DNA of 64,000 bases from Azophilus sp965247035 (GCA_965247035.1 CBDFGJ010000003.1:1364001-1428000), one strand, 5' to 3'. Shown: positions 1 to 8,623, counted from the stretch's first letter. Made by a program: numbers and translations. The notes: generated from the sequence alone by a model not told the origin.

Positions 1-2
1 TG

Positions 3-83
3 ACTCAGAAACTGGTCAATGGGGCCATGTATCCCCTCACCGTTCGCGGATTGGAGGAGGGCATGAGTGCACTCTCTAAATAG
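3..83 (+). CDS. 3' end of an unidentified gene (partial)
   Basis: An open frame enters from the left edge and stops at TAG 81-83, giving 26 residues that end in GLEEGMSALSK. The amino-acid mix looks protein-like and the other two forward frames stop early or look less natural. I do not recognise the family, and the piece is too short for a domain call. It could also be a chance frame, so this is a weak call. Confidence 0.35.
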   Translation, partial: TQKLVNGAMYPLTVRGLEEGMSALSK

Positions 84-412
84 ACGCCCAATAGGGAAGC
101 TAGGCCGCCCCGGCTGACCGTGCGCGCACCTTAGGGTTGTGCGGGGCTGGCCATGGGTTGTGGGCGCACACGGCGCAGTATGCAAGGCGCACAACACGCG
201 TGGTGCGGAAGTCTTGACGGGATGTTGAGCAATGCGCCTGTGCCAGTGTGCAAACTTTGGTGTCGCAAACCGGAGAACTGCGATACACTAACCGGCTTGC
301 GGGGTGAAGGAGCTTGACGCCCTTTCCTTTTGCATAAAGTTTTGCGCAGAACGGGGTGGTGAGCGCAAGGTGACCATAAACGAGACCCCTAGTAATGAAG
401 GAGATATGATAA
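84..412 (+). promoter_or_regulatory. Leader region of the RiPP operon with a weak promoter candidate
   Basis: This 329-bp gap holds no convincing gene. A possible sigma-70 promoter is TTGACG at 314-319 with TAAAGT at 335-340, but the 15-bp spacing is short. Transcription from there would give a leader of about 65 bases. The ribosome site AAGGAG at 398-403 lies 9 bases before the ATG at 413 and supports that start. Related precursor operons are often under ECF sigma or metal control; I see no operator I can name. Confidence 0.3.
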
Positions 413-823
413 ATGCTGGATGAAAAATTGAGTCCAATCGGAATTGCCGTTGGCGCCGTTTTCATGGGGTCGATGACTCTCTCCGCGGTAGCGGATGTGG
501 ATGGAGGCCTGTTTGTAGCGGACGAACTCGATCGCAGCCATGACCGCTTGGCGCTCAGTCAGGATGGCGATCAGGAGGACGGCTCGTGCGGCGAGGGCTC
601 CTGCGGTGAGGACGGCAAGAAGCACGAGGACGGCTCCTGCGGCGAGGACGGCAAGAAGCACGAGGACGGCTCCTGCGGCGAGGACGGCAAGAAGCACGAG
701 GACGGCTCCTGCGGCGAGGGCTCCTGCGGCGAGGACGGCAAGGAGCACGAGGGCTCCTGCGGTGAGGACGGCAAGAAGCACGAGGACGGCTCCTGCGGCG
801 AGGGCTCCTGCGGCGAGGGATGA
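413..823 (+). CDS. HvfA/bufferin-like RiPP precursor with Cys-rich tandem repeats
   Basis: The product has 136 residues. Residues 9-27 form a hydrophobic segment ending in AVA, which fits a signal peptide cut after Ala27. An acidic spacer (28-54) follows, then a low-complexity core from residue 55 to the end. The core is built from a 12-residue unit, DGKKHEDGSCGE, mixed with shorter EGSCG blocks. It has nine cysteines (59, 64, 76, 88, 100, 105, 116, 128, 133), each in a GSCG context. HvfA-type precursors carry EGKCG repeats whose cysteines are turned into oxazolone/thioamide groups by the MNIO partner, giving copper-binding peptides in the periplasm. Here Ser replaces the Lys. The stop overlaps the next start (ATGA). 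The precursor role is inferred from repeats and context. Confidence 0.85.
   Translation: MLDEKLSPIGIAVGAVFMGSMTLSAVADVDGGLFVADELDRSHDRLALSQDGDQEDGSCGEGSCGEDGKKHEDGSCGEDGKKHEDGSCGEDGKKHEDGSCGEGSCGEDGKEHEGSCGEDGKKHEDGSCGEGSCGEG
575..820 (+). repeat. Imperfect 36-bp tandem repeats inside the precursor gene
   Basis: The 36-base unit encodes DGKKHEDGSCGE and recurs in frame, with shortened 15-base units (EGSCG) between. Copies are nearly identical at the DNA level, even at third codon positions, which suggests recent expansion by slippage or unequal exchange. Copy number should vary between strains. Confidence 0.9.
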
Positions 824-1698
824 GCTGGCGCTCACTCGGTGTAGGCCAAGTTCCCGCTTTGGCAGGGCTTGGCCTGCGCCGTGCTTTTCTGAATGACCTG
901 ATCGCCGCCGATGCGCAGGTGGTGGACTTTCTGGAGGTTGCGCCGGAGAACTGGATTGGAGTGAGTGGCCCTTGGGGCCGCAAGTTTTGCCAAATCTCGG
1001 AGAAATTCCCTCTTGTTTGCCATGGGCTTTCGTTGTCCATTGGCAGCCCAGCACCGCTTGATCGGCGGTTTCTTTCTGATCTTAAGTCCTTTCTTGACGA
1101 CCATGGTGTGCTTGCGTACACCGAGCACCTAAGCTATTGCAGCGATGAGCAGGGCCATCTATACGACTTGATGCCGCTGCCCTTTACGGAGGAGACGGTC
1201 CAATACGTTGCCGGGCGCATCCGCCAAGTGCAGGATTTGCTGGAGCGGCGTATCGGTATTGAAAACGTCTCCTGCTACGCCACGCCATCACGGCAGCTGA
1301 CCGAGTTGGAGTTCATCAACGGCGTACTTGCCGAAGCGGACTGCGATCTGCTGCTTGACGTCAACAACATCTACGTCAACAGCGTCAACTTCCAATACGA
1401 CCCGCATCAATTCCTCGTCGGCATTGATGGCGCAAGGGCCGTCTACCTGCATGTGGCCGGCCATGTGACCAAGGCGCCGGAACTACTTCTTGACACGCAT
1501 GGCACAGCGGTCATAGAGCCGGTATGGAAACTGCTAGACGAGGCGTTCGACCGCTTGGGGCCGTTGCCAACTGTGTTGGAGCGGGATTTCAATTTCCCTC
1601 CCTTTGCCGACTTGCTCGCTGAGGTGGAGCGCATCCGCGCCATCGGGGCGCGGTACGAATGCGCCGTTCCGGCTAGCAGGATGGAGGCGGCAAGCTGA
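820..1698 (+). CDS. MNIO (DUF692) RiPP-modifying oxidase, HvfB/BufB-like
   Basis: The 292-residue length and metal-site motifs match the multinuclear non-heme iron oxidase family (TIM barrel). Candidate ligands are Glu43 (APENW), His68 (HGLS), Glu102-His103 (YTEHLSY), Glu148-Asn149 (IENV), Asp180 and Asn182 (DVNNIYVN), His211 and His215 (HVAGH). Characterised members oxidise cysteines of the peptide encoded next door. The start overlaps the precursor stop by four bases, so translation is probably coupled. It works with the DUF2063 protein downstream. Product chemistry (oxazolone/thioamide or other) is inferred from the family. Confidence 0.92.
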   Translation: MSWRSLGVGQVPALAGLGLRRAFLNDLIAADAQVVDFLEVAPENWIGVSGPWGRKFCQISEKFPLVCHGLSLSIGSPAPLDRRFLSDLKSFLDDHGVLAYTEHLSYCSDEQGHLYDLMPLPFTEETVQYVAGRIRQVQDLLERRIGIENVSCYATPSRQLTELEFINGVLAEADCDLLLDVNNIYVNSVNFQYDPHQFLVGIDGARAVYLHVAGHVTKAPELLLDTHGTAVIEPVWKLLDEAFDRLGPLPTVLERDFNFPPFADLLAEVERIRAIGARYECAVPASRMEAAS

Positions 1699-1709
1699 CC
1701 AAGTTCGGG

Positions 1710-2474
1710 TTGATCGAGACCCAGCGGCGGTTTGCGGCCCGCATCCGCAACCCACAAGCCAACGACCGGCCGCCGGATGTGGATGCAGGCCGCATGAGGC
1801 TGTATGAACAGCTTTTTTACAGCAACACGGAGCGCTTTTTGGCCGCCAGCTTTCGCATCGCCAAAAAGGTGCTCGGTGAGGCCCCTTGGCATGAGTTGGT
1901 CAGGGCGTTCTATGATCGCCACCCCAGCCGATCACCCTATTTTCGGGAGATCAACCAAGAGTTCCTGAAGTTCCTTGATGCCGATGAGGGGTTGGACCTG
2001 CCCGATTTCCTGCTTGAACTCTGTCACTATGAGTGGGTGGAGATGGCGCTGCAAGTTGTCGAGGACCCAGCACCGGACCCTACCCTAGACCCCAGCGGCG
2101 ACCTGCTCGCATTACAGGTGGTGGTCTCGCCTTCGGCTTGGCCTCTCACTTATCGCTACCGGGTGCAAGACATTGGCCCCAGCCATGTGCCGCAATCGCC
2201 GCCCTCCGAGCCGACCTTTCTCATCGCCCGCCGTCGCGCCGACGGTCGGGTGAAATTCATCGCTTCCAATTCTCTCACCCACAGGCTGCTGGCGCTTGTT
2301 CAGCAGGAAATGAGTGGCGGGCTTGCGCTTGACGCCTTGGCCGGCGAGTTGCCGCAGATCGATCGGACACGGCTTGAAGCAGAAGGCGCGGCCATGCTCA
2401 AGCGGCTACGCCGACTTGGCGTGTTGCTTGGCGCCAGAAGGGCGCCGGCGTCGCCGCGCCAGCCCCCCGATTGA
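1710..2474 (+). CDS. DUF2063 MNIO partner protein, HvfC/BufC-like
   Basis: The N-terminal half has the typical DUF2063 opening (QRRFAARIRNP) and the YxQLFYSN segment; the C-terminal half is a winged-helix-like region. In characterised systems this protein binds the precursor leader and presents it to the MNIO enzyme. It has 254 residues from a TTG at 1710. No clear ribosome site sits close upstream, and the true start could be a few codons earlier. It follows the MNIO gene by 11 bases, completing an ABC operon. The DoxX-type membrane gene often found fourth in such operons is absent. Confidence 0.88.
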   Translation: MIETQRRFAARIRNPQANDRPPDVDAGRMRLYEQLFYSNTERFLAASFRIAKKVLGEAPWHELVRAFYDRHPSRSPYFREINQEFLKFLDADEGLDLPDFLLELCHYEWVEMALQVVEDPAPDPTLDPSGDLLALQVVVSPSAWPLTYRYRVQDIGPSHVPQSPPSEPTFLIARRRADGRVKFIASNSLTHRLLALVQQEMSGGLALDALAGELPQIDRTRLEAEGAAMLKRLRRLGVLLGARRAPASPRQPPD

Positions 2475-2539
2475 ATTAGTGCCAAGGAAAGTTCTGAACA
2501 AAGCCATCTACGCCTTGTCATAGTGCTGCAAACGGGAGT

Positions 2540-3694
2540 ATGGTTCCCTCACGCATTTGCGTGAAAGTTTGTCTTGCCGAAAATATGAACCTGCTGGTAG
2601 TCGAAGCTGATCCAGGGGTGTCCCTGTCGCTTGCGGATCAATTTAGCGAGCTTGGCTATGCGTCGCTGTCTGCGTCGAACCTGAATTCGGCGGTGCGCAT
2701 GTGCGACCACGCCCATCCCGAACTGATCGTTTGCGACCGATTCGAGTGGTCAGAGGCTTTAGCGAGCCAGTATCGCTACATCCCGGTGGCTTTGGCCGCC
2801 AGCGAACTGTCAACGGACTTGCTGTTCAAGGCCATGCGAGCGGGGCTGGCCGATGTTTGGAGGATGCCCGGCGACGCGACCGAGCTCGGAGAGCGGGTTT
2901 CCGATCTGCTGCGCCGCTCCAAGGCGGTTGAAGGGCAAATGGAGACCCGGCTCAATCAATTCGTTCGGGACTTGCGTAGCGATCAGCGCGCCGGCCGGCT
3001 GGTGCAGCTTGGCATGCTACCGCCCAATCCCATGGCGATTGATCACTATCGGCTTGAGCACCGCATTGTGCCGTCGCTGATCTTGAGCGGTGACTTCGTG
3101 GACTATTTCCGCGTCAACGAACGCCACTTCGCCTTTTATGTGGCCGACGTATCCGGCCACGGCGCCTCGTCGGCTTTCGTCACCGTATTGCTGAAAAACT
3201 TGTCGCGGCGGCTGCGGCGGGAGTATCGACCCTCAATGATGAGCAATCCGGGCGAGATCCTGCAATGGCTCAACCACGAATTGCTCGATCAACACATGGA
3301 CAAGCATGTGGTGCTGCTCATTGCCATCTGTGACTTGGAGACGGACACGGTTCGCTTCGCCAACGCCGGGCACTATCCGCCCATGGCTTTTGTGTCTAAG
3401 GATGAAACCCGGTTCTTGAACCTGAAAGGCAAGCCCATTGGCCTGTTTGACACCGTAAACTATGAAGTCCTTGCACTGGACTTGAGCGTCGGCGACCGGC
3501 TGGTGATACTGACCGATGGGGTCTTGGAATCCTTGCCGCACAAATCCCTTGAGGATAAGGAGCGCCACCTGCTTGAGGTGATCAGGGACAACGAGTCCGT
3601 GGAGGAATTGTGGTGCGCCTTGGAACTCGCCGATACGGAGGAGGCCCACGGTTCGGATGACGTCACTTGCCTGATGGTGACCAGGGAGCACTAG
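2540..3694 (+). CDS. Response regulator with PP2C/SpoIIE phosphatase output (HsbR-like)
   Basis: Residues about 16-135 form a receiver domain, with Asp66 (IVCDRF) the likely phosphate acceptor. A helical linker leads to a SpoIIE-type PP2C domain containing GDFVDYF, VADVSGHG, FANAGH, DGVLE and GSDDVT, which supply the acidic metal-binding residues. Such proteins dephosphorylate a STAS-domain antagonist and so control a sigma factor or a diguanylate cyclase. The next gene, one base away, is a STAS protein, a strong functional pairing. The ATG at 2585 gives a receiver domain of more usual length and may be the real start. Confidence 0.88.
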   Translation: MVPSRICVKVCLAENMNLLVVEADPGVSLSLADQFSELGYASLSASNLNSAVRMCDHAHPELIVCDRFEWSEALASQYRYIPVALAASELSTDLLFKAMRAGLADVWRMPGDATELGERVSDLLRRSKAVEGQMETRLNQFVRDLRSDQRAGRLVQLGMLPPNPMAIDHYRLEHRIVPSLILSGDFVDYFRVNERHFAFYVADVSGHGASSAFVTVLLKNLSRRLRREYRPSMMSNPGEILQWLNHELLDQHMDKHVVLLIAICDLETDTVRFANAGHYPPMAFVSKDETRFLNLKGKPIGLFDTVNYEVLALDLSVGDRLVILTDGVLESLPHKSLEDKERHLLEVIRDNESVEELWCALELADTEEAHGSDDVTCLMVTREH

Positions 3695-3695
3695 T

Positions 3696-4220
3696 GTGAG
3701 CGGTCAAATCATGGTGGCCGCCTATGATGGCGTCTACGAAATGAAGTTCATCGGTGATGTGCGGCTGACCATGAGCAGCACCATGGACAGCTTCATCGAA
3801 CGGATGTTCAGCGATGCGGAATTTAAGTCCGTGCTGGCTGATTTATCTGAAGTGGAAACCATTGATAGCACCTCCTTAGGCCTGTTAGCTAAGCTCTCCA
3901 TTGAAGCTGAGCGGCGCTTCGGCTACGTGCCAACCCTAGTGTCCACCCGTGCTGACGTGAATCGCGTGCTGTACACCATGGGGTTTGAAGATGCGTTCAA
4001 CATCATTCACTCGCCGCTTCAGGAGAGCGTCCAGCTAACCGAACTGCCCCGGGTGGTTGACACCGAAGGGGAGGATGAACTGCGTAATCGCGTGCTTGAA
4101 GCGCACCGCACGCTGGTTTTGATGAACGCACGCAACGACGACACCTTCAAAGACCTCGTGGTCTCGTTGGAAGCGGAGGCGGCGGCCGCTAAGTTAAAGC
4201 CGCAAGCCGCTTTGCCCTGA
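3696..4220 (+). CDS. STAS-domain anti-sigma factor antagonist (HsbA-like)
   Basis: A STAS fold spans residues 1-105. The conserved phospho-site motif reads IDSTSLG, with Ser58 the likely phosphorylated residue. A helical tail of about 60 residues follows, ending in an Ala/Glu-rich stretch. The GTG start lies directly after the stop of the phosphatase gene, so the two should be co-translated and act as substrate and enzyme. No anti-sigma kinase gene is nearby, so it must be elsewhere. The 3' end overlaps the convergent TerB-like gene by 32 bases. Confidence 0.87.
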   Translation: MSGQIMVAAYDGVYEMKFIGDVRLTMSSTMDSFIERMFSDAEFKSVLADLSEVETIDSTSLGLLAKLSIEAERRFGYVPTLVSTRADVNRVLYTMGFEDAFNIIHSPLQESVQLTELPRVVDTEGEDELRNRVLEAHRTLVLMNARNDDTFKDLVVSLEAEAAAAKLKPQAALP

Positions 4221-4650
4221 GCTTGGCGGCGATGAACCTGCTGTGGTCCACATACAGCAGGTCGGCGATTCTTCGAATGGTGGCCTCTTCGTACTTGTCC
4301 AAGTCTTCGTCGCAGTAGGCGAGCCGCCAGAGTTGCACGACCAATTCGCAGCGTTGCTCCAGACTCCATGCCTCTACCAGCGCTCGAGTGAAGCGGTGCA
4401 GGCCCACGCTGTCCTGCTGTTCGGGGCGGGATTCCGTCATCAAGGCTTGAATTTTTTCGGCCGACAAGCTGAACACGGACGACAGCGCCTGTTTGATGGC
4501 GGCGGTTTCCGTTGCGGACACTTGGTGGTCTGCCCAAGCGACCTCAATCAACAGCACGGTCGCCGCCAGCTCCACCGTTGTGCTCCTAGCCTCATCCGCC
4601 GGCGGCGTCTGGATGCGCTCCAGCAGCTTGGCGAGCATCAAGCGGCCCAA
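4189..4650 (-). CDS. TerB-like (tellurite-resistance/DjlA N-terminal type) protein
   Basis: This 153-residue, all-helical protein has the TerB-family pattern: LLIEVAWADHQVSATE, then a repeat-like LWRLAYCDEDLDKYEE. The paired acidic positions are thought to bind metal in this fold. Its role is unknown; many bacteria carry it as a single-domain gene. The start overlaps the dusA 3' end by 13 bases on the same strand, so the two form an operon. The 3' end overlaps the convergent STAS gene. Confidence 0.8.
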   Translation of the reverse strand: MGRLMLAKLLERIQTPPADEARSTTVELAATVLLIEVAWADHQVSATETAAIKQALSSVFSLSAEKIQALMTESRPEQQDSVGLHRFTRALVEAWSLEQRCELVVQLWRLAYCDEDLDKYEEATIRRIADLLYVDHSRFIAAKLRAKRLAALT

Positions 4651-5729
4651 CCCAGTTTTTCTGGCGTCGGCCGCGGGCTGGTGGGCGGGTCGAACGCCAA
4701 GGCTGCGGTCCGTTCGGTAGTTGCCCGTGCCTGAGGCGGCGGTTTGGGCACCACCATTGCGATGGCGTTGCGGACGGTGGCAAGCTCCGCACTCGGCTCA
4801 TCCCGGCGGCTCATCCGGGTGCCAAACAGCTTGCGGCGATACAGGCCGACGCCGGGTCGTCCTTTGAACAGTCCAGCCATGGGCCTGGTCAATGCGGTAA
4901 AGGATGCGCCCTCGGCAAGCTGCTCCGCCATGTAGTGCAGGTAAGCGTTGGCGGCGGCAAGATCGTCGACCGGAGAGCTGGCGAACATCATGGCGTCAAG
5001 CTCGCCCAAGAACCTCGGTCCATGCCAAGCGGCACGGCCAATCATGACGCCGTCCGTGCGCGCCAGATGCGCCTTGGCCTCATGCCGGGTGCTGATGCCG
5101 CCGTTGACGATGATGCTCAGCTGGGGAAAGCGGGTCTTCAGCGCATACACGCGCTCTGGTTGCAGCGGCGGAACAGTTCTATTTTGGGCCGGGTTCAAGC
5201 CATCCAGAATGGCCTTGCGGGCGTGTACATAGACCGTTCGGCAGCCGGCCGCAGCGATAGCTTCAATGAACGCATCAAGGAACTGGTCGGTGTCTTGGTC
5301 GTCCAAGCCAAGGCGACACTTGACCGTGACGGGCAAATCAGAGGCCTCGCGCATAGCCCTGATGCAGGCCGCCACAAGTTTGGGCTCGGCCATCAACGCC
5401 GCGCCGAATCGCCCACGACGCACCCTTGGCGAGGGGCAGCCAACGTTCAGGTTGACTTCGGCGAAACCCGCTTCGGCGGCGGCTTGCGCCGCTTGAGCCA
5501 ACAGGTCGGGGTCGCCGCCGCCAAGTTGGCAAGCAACCGGTTGTTCGACTGGATGGAACTGCAGCAAGCGCATCCGGCGACCGTGGATGATGGCCGCCGC
5601 GGTGGTCATTTCCGTAAACAGCAGCGCGTTGGGGCTGAACAGGCGATGCAGGTATCGGCAGTGCCTGTTGGTCCAAGCCATCATGGGCGCGACGGCCAGT
5701 AGTTTTCGATTTTCCGACGGGGTTGCCAC
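4638..5729 (-). CDS. dusA: tRNA-dihydrouridine synthase A
   Basis: An FMN-dependent TIM-barrel enzyme that reduces uridines in the D-loop of tRNA. It opens with LAVAPMMAWT and carries the catalytic loop NVGCPSPRV with Cys98; later come VKCRLG, VHARKA and IVNGGI, which line the FMN site. RRGRFGAALM after the cysteine distinguishes DusA from DusB and DusC. At 363 residues it is slightly longer than usual because of a Pro/Ala-rich tail. It is the promoter-proximal gene of a two-gene minus-strand unit with the TerB-like gene. Confidence 0.93.
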   Translation of the reverse strand: MATPSENRKLLAVAPMMAWTNRHCRYLHRLFSPNALLFTEMTTAAAIIHGRRMRLLQFHPVEQPVACQLGGGDPDLLAQAAQAAAEAGFAEVNLNVGCPSPRVRRGRFGAALMAEPKLVAACIRAMREASDLPVTVKCRLGLDDQDTDQFLDAFIEAIAAAGCRTVYVHARKAILDGLNPAQNRTVPPLQPERVYALKTRFPQLSIIVNGGISTRHEAKAHLARTDGVMIGRAAWHGPRFLGELDAMMFASSPVDDLAAANAYLHYMAEQLAEGASFTALTRPMAGLFKGRPGVGLYRRKLFGTRMSRRDEPSAELATVRNAIAMVVPKPPPQARATTERTAALAFDPPTSPRPTPEKLGWAA

Positions 5730-5857
5730 AATGTGTGCATTCTAGCGGAGCTTTGGTGAAGGTTGGTCGATACCCGGGCGTGATTTGGGGCAGCGATGAT
5801 CGACCATGAGAGGTGGATTTAGATCATTCTACTGTTGAATTCACTTTTTTTTCCACT

Positions 5858-5889
5858 TTGCTTCATTTTTAGTTGGGTTTCTGTATAAT
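5858..5889 (+). promoter_or_regulatory. Candidate sigma-70 promoter for lpxC
   Basis: A perfect TATAAT lies at 5884-5889, 39 bases before the lpxC ATG. The region upstream is AT-rich. The -35 box is poor: CTTCAT at 5861-5866 with 17-bp spacing is the best match. The call rests mainly on the consensus -10 in the dusA/lpxC gap. Confidence 0.55.
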
Positions 5890-5928
5890 CCGGCCCGCAA
5901 AATGCAGTAATTTTGGTATTTTTGACCC

Positions 5929-6843
5929 ATGATTCCGCAACGTACGATCAGAGAGCCGGTTGACGTCATCGGCATTGGCGTGCATTCAGGCCAGAAAGTT
6001 CGCATGAAATTGCGCCCTGCCGGGGAGAACACTGGAATCCTGTTTGTGCGCACCGACCTCCACCCCGCTGCGGTTGTGCGTGCGGCGACGCAAAACGTGT
6101 CCGACACCACCCTAGCCACCAGCATCTCTGAAGGCGGTGTTCAGGTATCCGTGGTGGAGCACTTGATGTCGGCGCTTTGGGGGTTGGGCGTGAGTAACCT
6201 CACCGTCGAGCTCAGCGGTGAGGAAGTGCCCATCATGGATGGCAGCGCCGCCCCGTTCATCAAACTCATCAACGCCGTGGGCGTGGTGGAGCAGGACGCT
6301 GCTAAGGAGTTCATCCGCGTTAAGCGGGAAATCCGGGTCACCCAAGGTGAAGCCTTCGCCTCGCTGACGCCGCACGAAGGCTTTAGGGCATCCTATACCT
6401 TTGTGGCTAATCATCCGGTTTACAATCGCTATCCGAAGCAGGCCAACTTGGATTTTGCCCGGGTCTCCTTCGTCGAGGAAGTTAGTTCCGCCCGCTCGTT
6501 CGGCCTCATCAGCGAGTTGGGACAGGCTCGCGCCATTAACAAGTGCTTGGGGTCGAGCCTCGACAATGCCGTTGGCATCAGTGACCATCGGGTGATGAAC
6601 AAGGAGGGGCTGCGTTTTCGCGACGAGTTCGTCAAGCACAAATTGCTCGACGCAATTGGCGACCTGTATTTGCTTGAGCGTCCCGTACTAGGAGCGTTCT
6701 CCGGCTACATGTCCGGCCACGCGTTGAACAACAAGCTGGCCCGGGCGCTGCTTCGTTGTGAGGATGCTTGGGAAATCCACACCCAGGGTGGTCGCTCCAC
6801 GCCGGGCCGTATGATGACCCCGCCGGTGGCAATTCGAGCCTGA
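5929..6843 (+). CDS. lpxC: UDP-3-O-acyl-N-acetylglucosamine deacetylase
   Basis: The committed step of lipid A synthesis: zinc-dependent deacetylation in the cytoplasm. Zinc ligands are His78 (VEHLMSA), His237 and Asp241 (HKLLDAIGD); the catalytic His is His264 (SGHALNN). The 304-residue length and the opening MIPQRTI match the family. In most gammaproteobacteria lpxC ends the mra/fts cluster; here it is separate and divergent from dusA. Levels of LpxC are usually set by proteolysis, which the sequence cannot show. Confidence 0.96.
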   Translation: MIPQRTIREPVDVIGIGVHSGQKVRMKLRPAGENTGILFVRTDLHPAAVVRAATQNVSDTTLATSISEGGVQVSVVEHLMSALWGLGVSNLTVELSGEEVPIMDGSAAPFIKLINAVGVVEQDAAKEFIRVKREIRVTQGEAFASLTPHEGFRASYTFVANHPVYNRYPKQANLDFARVSFVEEVSSARSFGLISELGQARAINKCLGSSLDNAVGISDHRVMNKEGLRFRDEFVKHKLLDAIGDLYLLERPVLGAFSGYMSGHALNNKLARALLRCEDAWEIHTQGGRSTPGRMMTPPVAIRA

Positions 6844-6851
6844 ACCGGGGC

Positions 6852-6876
6852 TTGCCAACACCTGCGAAGTTGGCAA
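6852..6876 (+). terminator. Hairpin after lpxC, possible weak terminator
   Basis: TTGCCAAC at 6852-6859 pairs perfectly with GTTGGCAA at 6869-6876 around a 9-base loop, 8 bases after the lpxC stop. No T-run follows, so it is not a classical intrinsic terminator. It may be an attenuating or mRNA-stabilising stem. Confidence 0.35.
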
Positions 6877-6928
6877 ATGGCGCCGCTGCCGTTTGCGTTG
6901 TCATCCAAGCCCTCTACAATCGGTTTGC

Positions 6929-8395
6929 ATGACCGTACGTACCAGAGTCGCTCCCTCCCCAACCGGAGACCCGCACTTGGGTACCGCCTACACGGCGCTG
7001 TTCAACTGGGCCTTCGCCAAAAGCAAGGGCGGGCAGTTCATTCTGCGCATTGAGGACACGGACGCCGTGCGCAGTTCGGCGGCGTCGGAAGCCCGCATTC
7101 TCGCTGCCCTGTCCTGGCTGGGCATCCAATGGGACGAAGGCCCGGATGTTGGCGGCCCCTGCGGGCCCTATCGCCAAAGCGCGCGCAGCGAGATCTATCG
7201 AGACCAAGTGCAGCGATTGGTTGCCGAAGGACGGGCCTTCCATTGCTTCTGCACGCCCGAACGCTTGACCGACATGCGTGCGCAGCAGCGGGCTGCCGGA
7301 GTGCAGCCCCTCTATGACGGCCTGTGCCTGAAACTGACCGAACAAGAAGTGTCATCCCGGTTGCGAAGTGGCCTAACATCGGTTGTGCGCATGAAGGTGC
7401 CAACGGCGGGAACCTGTCGCTTCAAGGACGAACTGCGGGGCGAGATTGAAATCCCCTACAGTCAAATTGACATGCAGGTGTTGTTGAAGGCGGATGGTTT
7501 GCCCACCTATCACCTCGCTGTGGTGGTGGATGACCACCTGATGGGCATCACCCATGTGCTGCGCGGCGAGGAGTGGATCAACTCGGTGCCCAAGCACAAA
7601 TTGCTGTACGAATATTTCGGCTGGCCAATGCCGGTCTTGGCTCATCTGCCGTTGCTGCGCAATGCGGACCAGAGCAAGCTGTCCAAACGCCACAACCCAA
7701 CCAGCATCGACTACTTCCGCGCCATCGGCTATTTGCCGGAGGCCTTGGCCAACTATCTTTGCTTGCTGGGGTGGTCCAGCCCGGACGAGCGGCCGCTGTT
7801 CTCCATGGACGAGTTCAGGCACGCGTTCTCGCTTGGGCGCATATCCCTTGGCGGCCCAATCTTTGATGTCCACAAGTTGAATTGGTTGAACGGGCAGTAC
7901 CTGCGGCGGCTTGGTGACGACGCCTTCATGGGTCGGCTGCAAGCTTGGGCGCTCAATGCGCAACGGCTGCGCGAGTTGGTGCCGATGGTGCGCGACCGCA
8001 CCCAGCGCTTTAGCGACATCGCACCCCAAGTCAGCTACCTACTCGGCGATCGTCCTGCCTTAAGCGCCGAGGATTTCACCCACAAGAAGCTTGAACGTGA
8101 ACAGGTGGTGGAGGTTCTCTTTCGCGCCAGCCGAGCGTTGGGCGCTTTGGCGGACTGGCGGTCAGACAACCTGCAAGCCGCCTGCCGGGACCAGGCGGAG
8201 AAGATGCACTTGGGCTTCAAGGATTTCCTGGTGCCGCTGTTCATCGCCATCAGCGGGCGGCCGGTGGCCCTACCGCTGTTTGACTCCATGTCATTTCTCG
8301 GTGCCGATGTTACTCGCGTGCGTCTAAGGGAAGCCTTGCTCGCCTTGGGCGTTTCCAAAAAACAGCGCAAACGGCTGGAGAAGTTGGCGGGTTGA
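6929..8395 (+). CDS. gltX: Glutamyl-tRNA synthetase
   Basis: A class I synthetase charging tRNA-Glu. The ATP site is formed by PHLGT near the N terminus (HIGH-type) and KLSKRH (KMSKS-type) near residue 245. The C-terminal helical anticodon-binding region is present, giving 488 residues. The ATG at 6929 matches the family start (TVRTRVAPSPTG); an upstream in-frame TTG at 6893 would add residues that are not conserved. It lies 85 bases after lpxC, and no strong promoter is visible between them. Confidence 0.95.
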   Translation: MTVRTRVAPSPTGDPHLGTAYTALFNWAFAKSKGGQFILRIEDTDAVRSSAASEARILAALSWLGIQWDEGPDVGGPCGPYRQSARSEIYRDQVQRLVAEGRAFHCFCTPERLTDMRAQQRAAGVQPLYDGLCLKLTEQEVSSRLRSGLTSVVRMKVPTAGTCRFKDELRGEIEIPYSQIDMQVLLKADGLPTYHLAVVVDDHLMGITHVLRGEEWINSVPKHKLLYEYFGWPMPVLAHLPLLRNADQSKLSKRHNPTSIDYFRAIGYLPEALANYLCLLGWSSPDERPLFSMDEFRHAFSLGRISLGGPIFDVHKLNWLNGQYLRRLGDDAFMGRLQAWALNAQRLRELVPMVRDRTQRFSDIAPQVSYLLGDRPALSAEDFTHKKLEREQVVEVLFRASRALGALADWRSDNLQAACRDQAEKMHLGFKDFLVPLFIAISGRPVALPLFDSMSFLGADVTRVRLREALLALGVSKKQRKRLEKLAG

Positions 8396-8623
8396 CCCGG
8401 GCAGGGTTCCCCAACCGAACAATGCACCCTGACGAGAGGAAGTGGAGTGAATAGGAGCCTGCTTCCCCAGATGCTTAAAGTCTGGTGTTCGCAGGGCGCT
8501 CTTGCCAATAGCCCGCCGCAGACTTCAGCCGCCGTGATAGTACATATTTCAGCCAGGTGAGGAGCTGAATTGAAGGCCAATAAAAGACCTAAGGCTGGGC
8601 GGGAATGAAATGAAGGGACGGGA

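Noticed and set aside
214..242. Second promoter with TTGACG at 214-219 before the RiPP operon
   Set aside because: No acceptable -10 box follows at 16-18 bp.
575..820. Tandem repeats as a CRISPR array
   Set aside because: There are no unique spacers; the repeat is in frame and encodes the RiPP core.
555..1121. Open frames on the minus strand across the precursor repeats, giving Arg/Pro/Ser-rich products
   Set aside because: They mirror the 36-bp repeat of the real gene and have no ribosome site or known motif. The plus-strand frame has a signal peptide and fits the operon.
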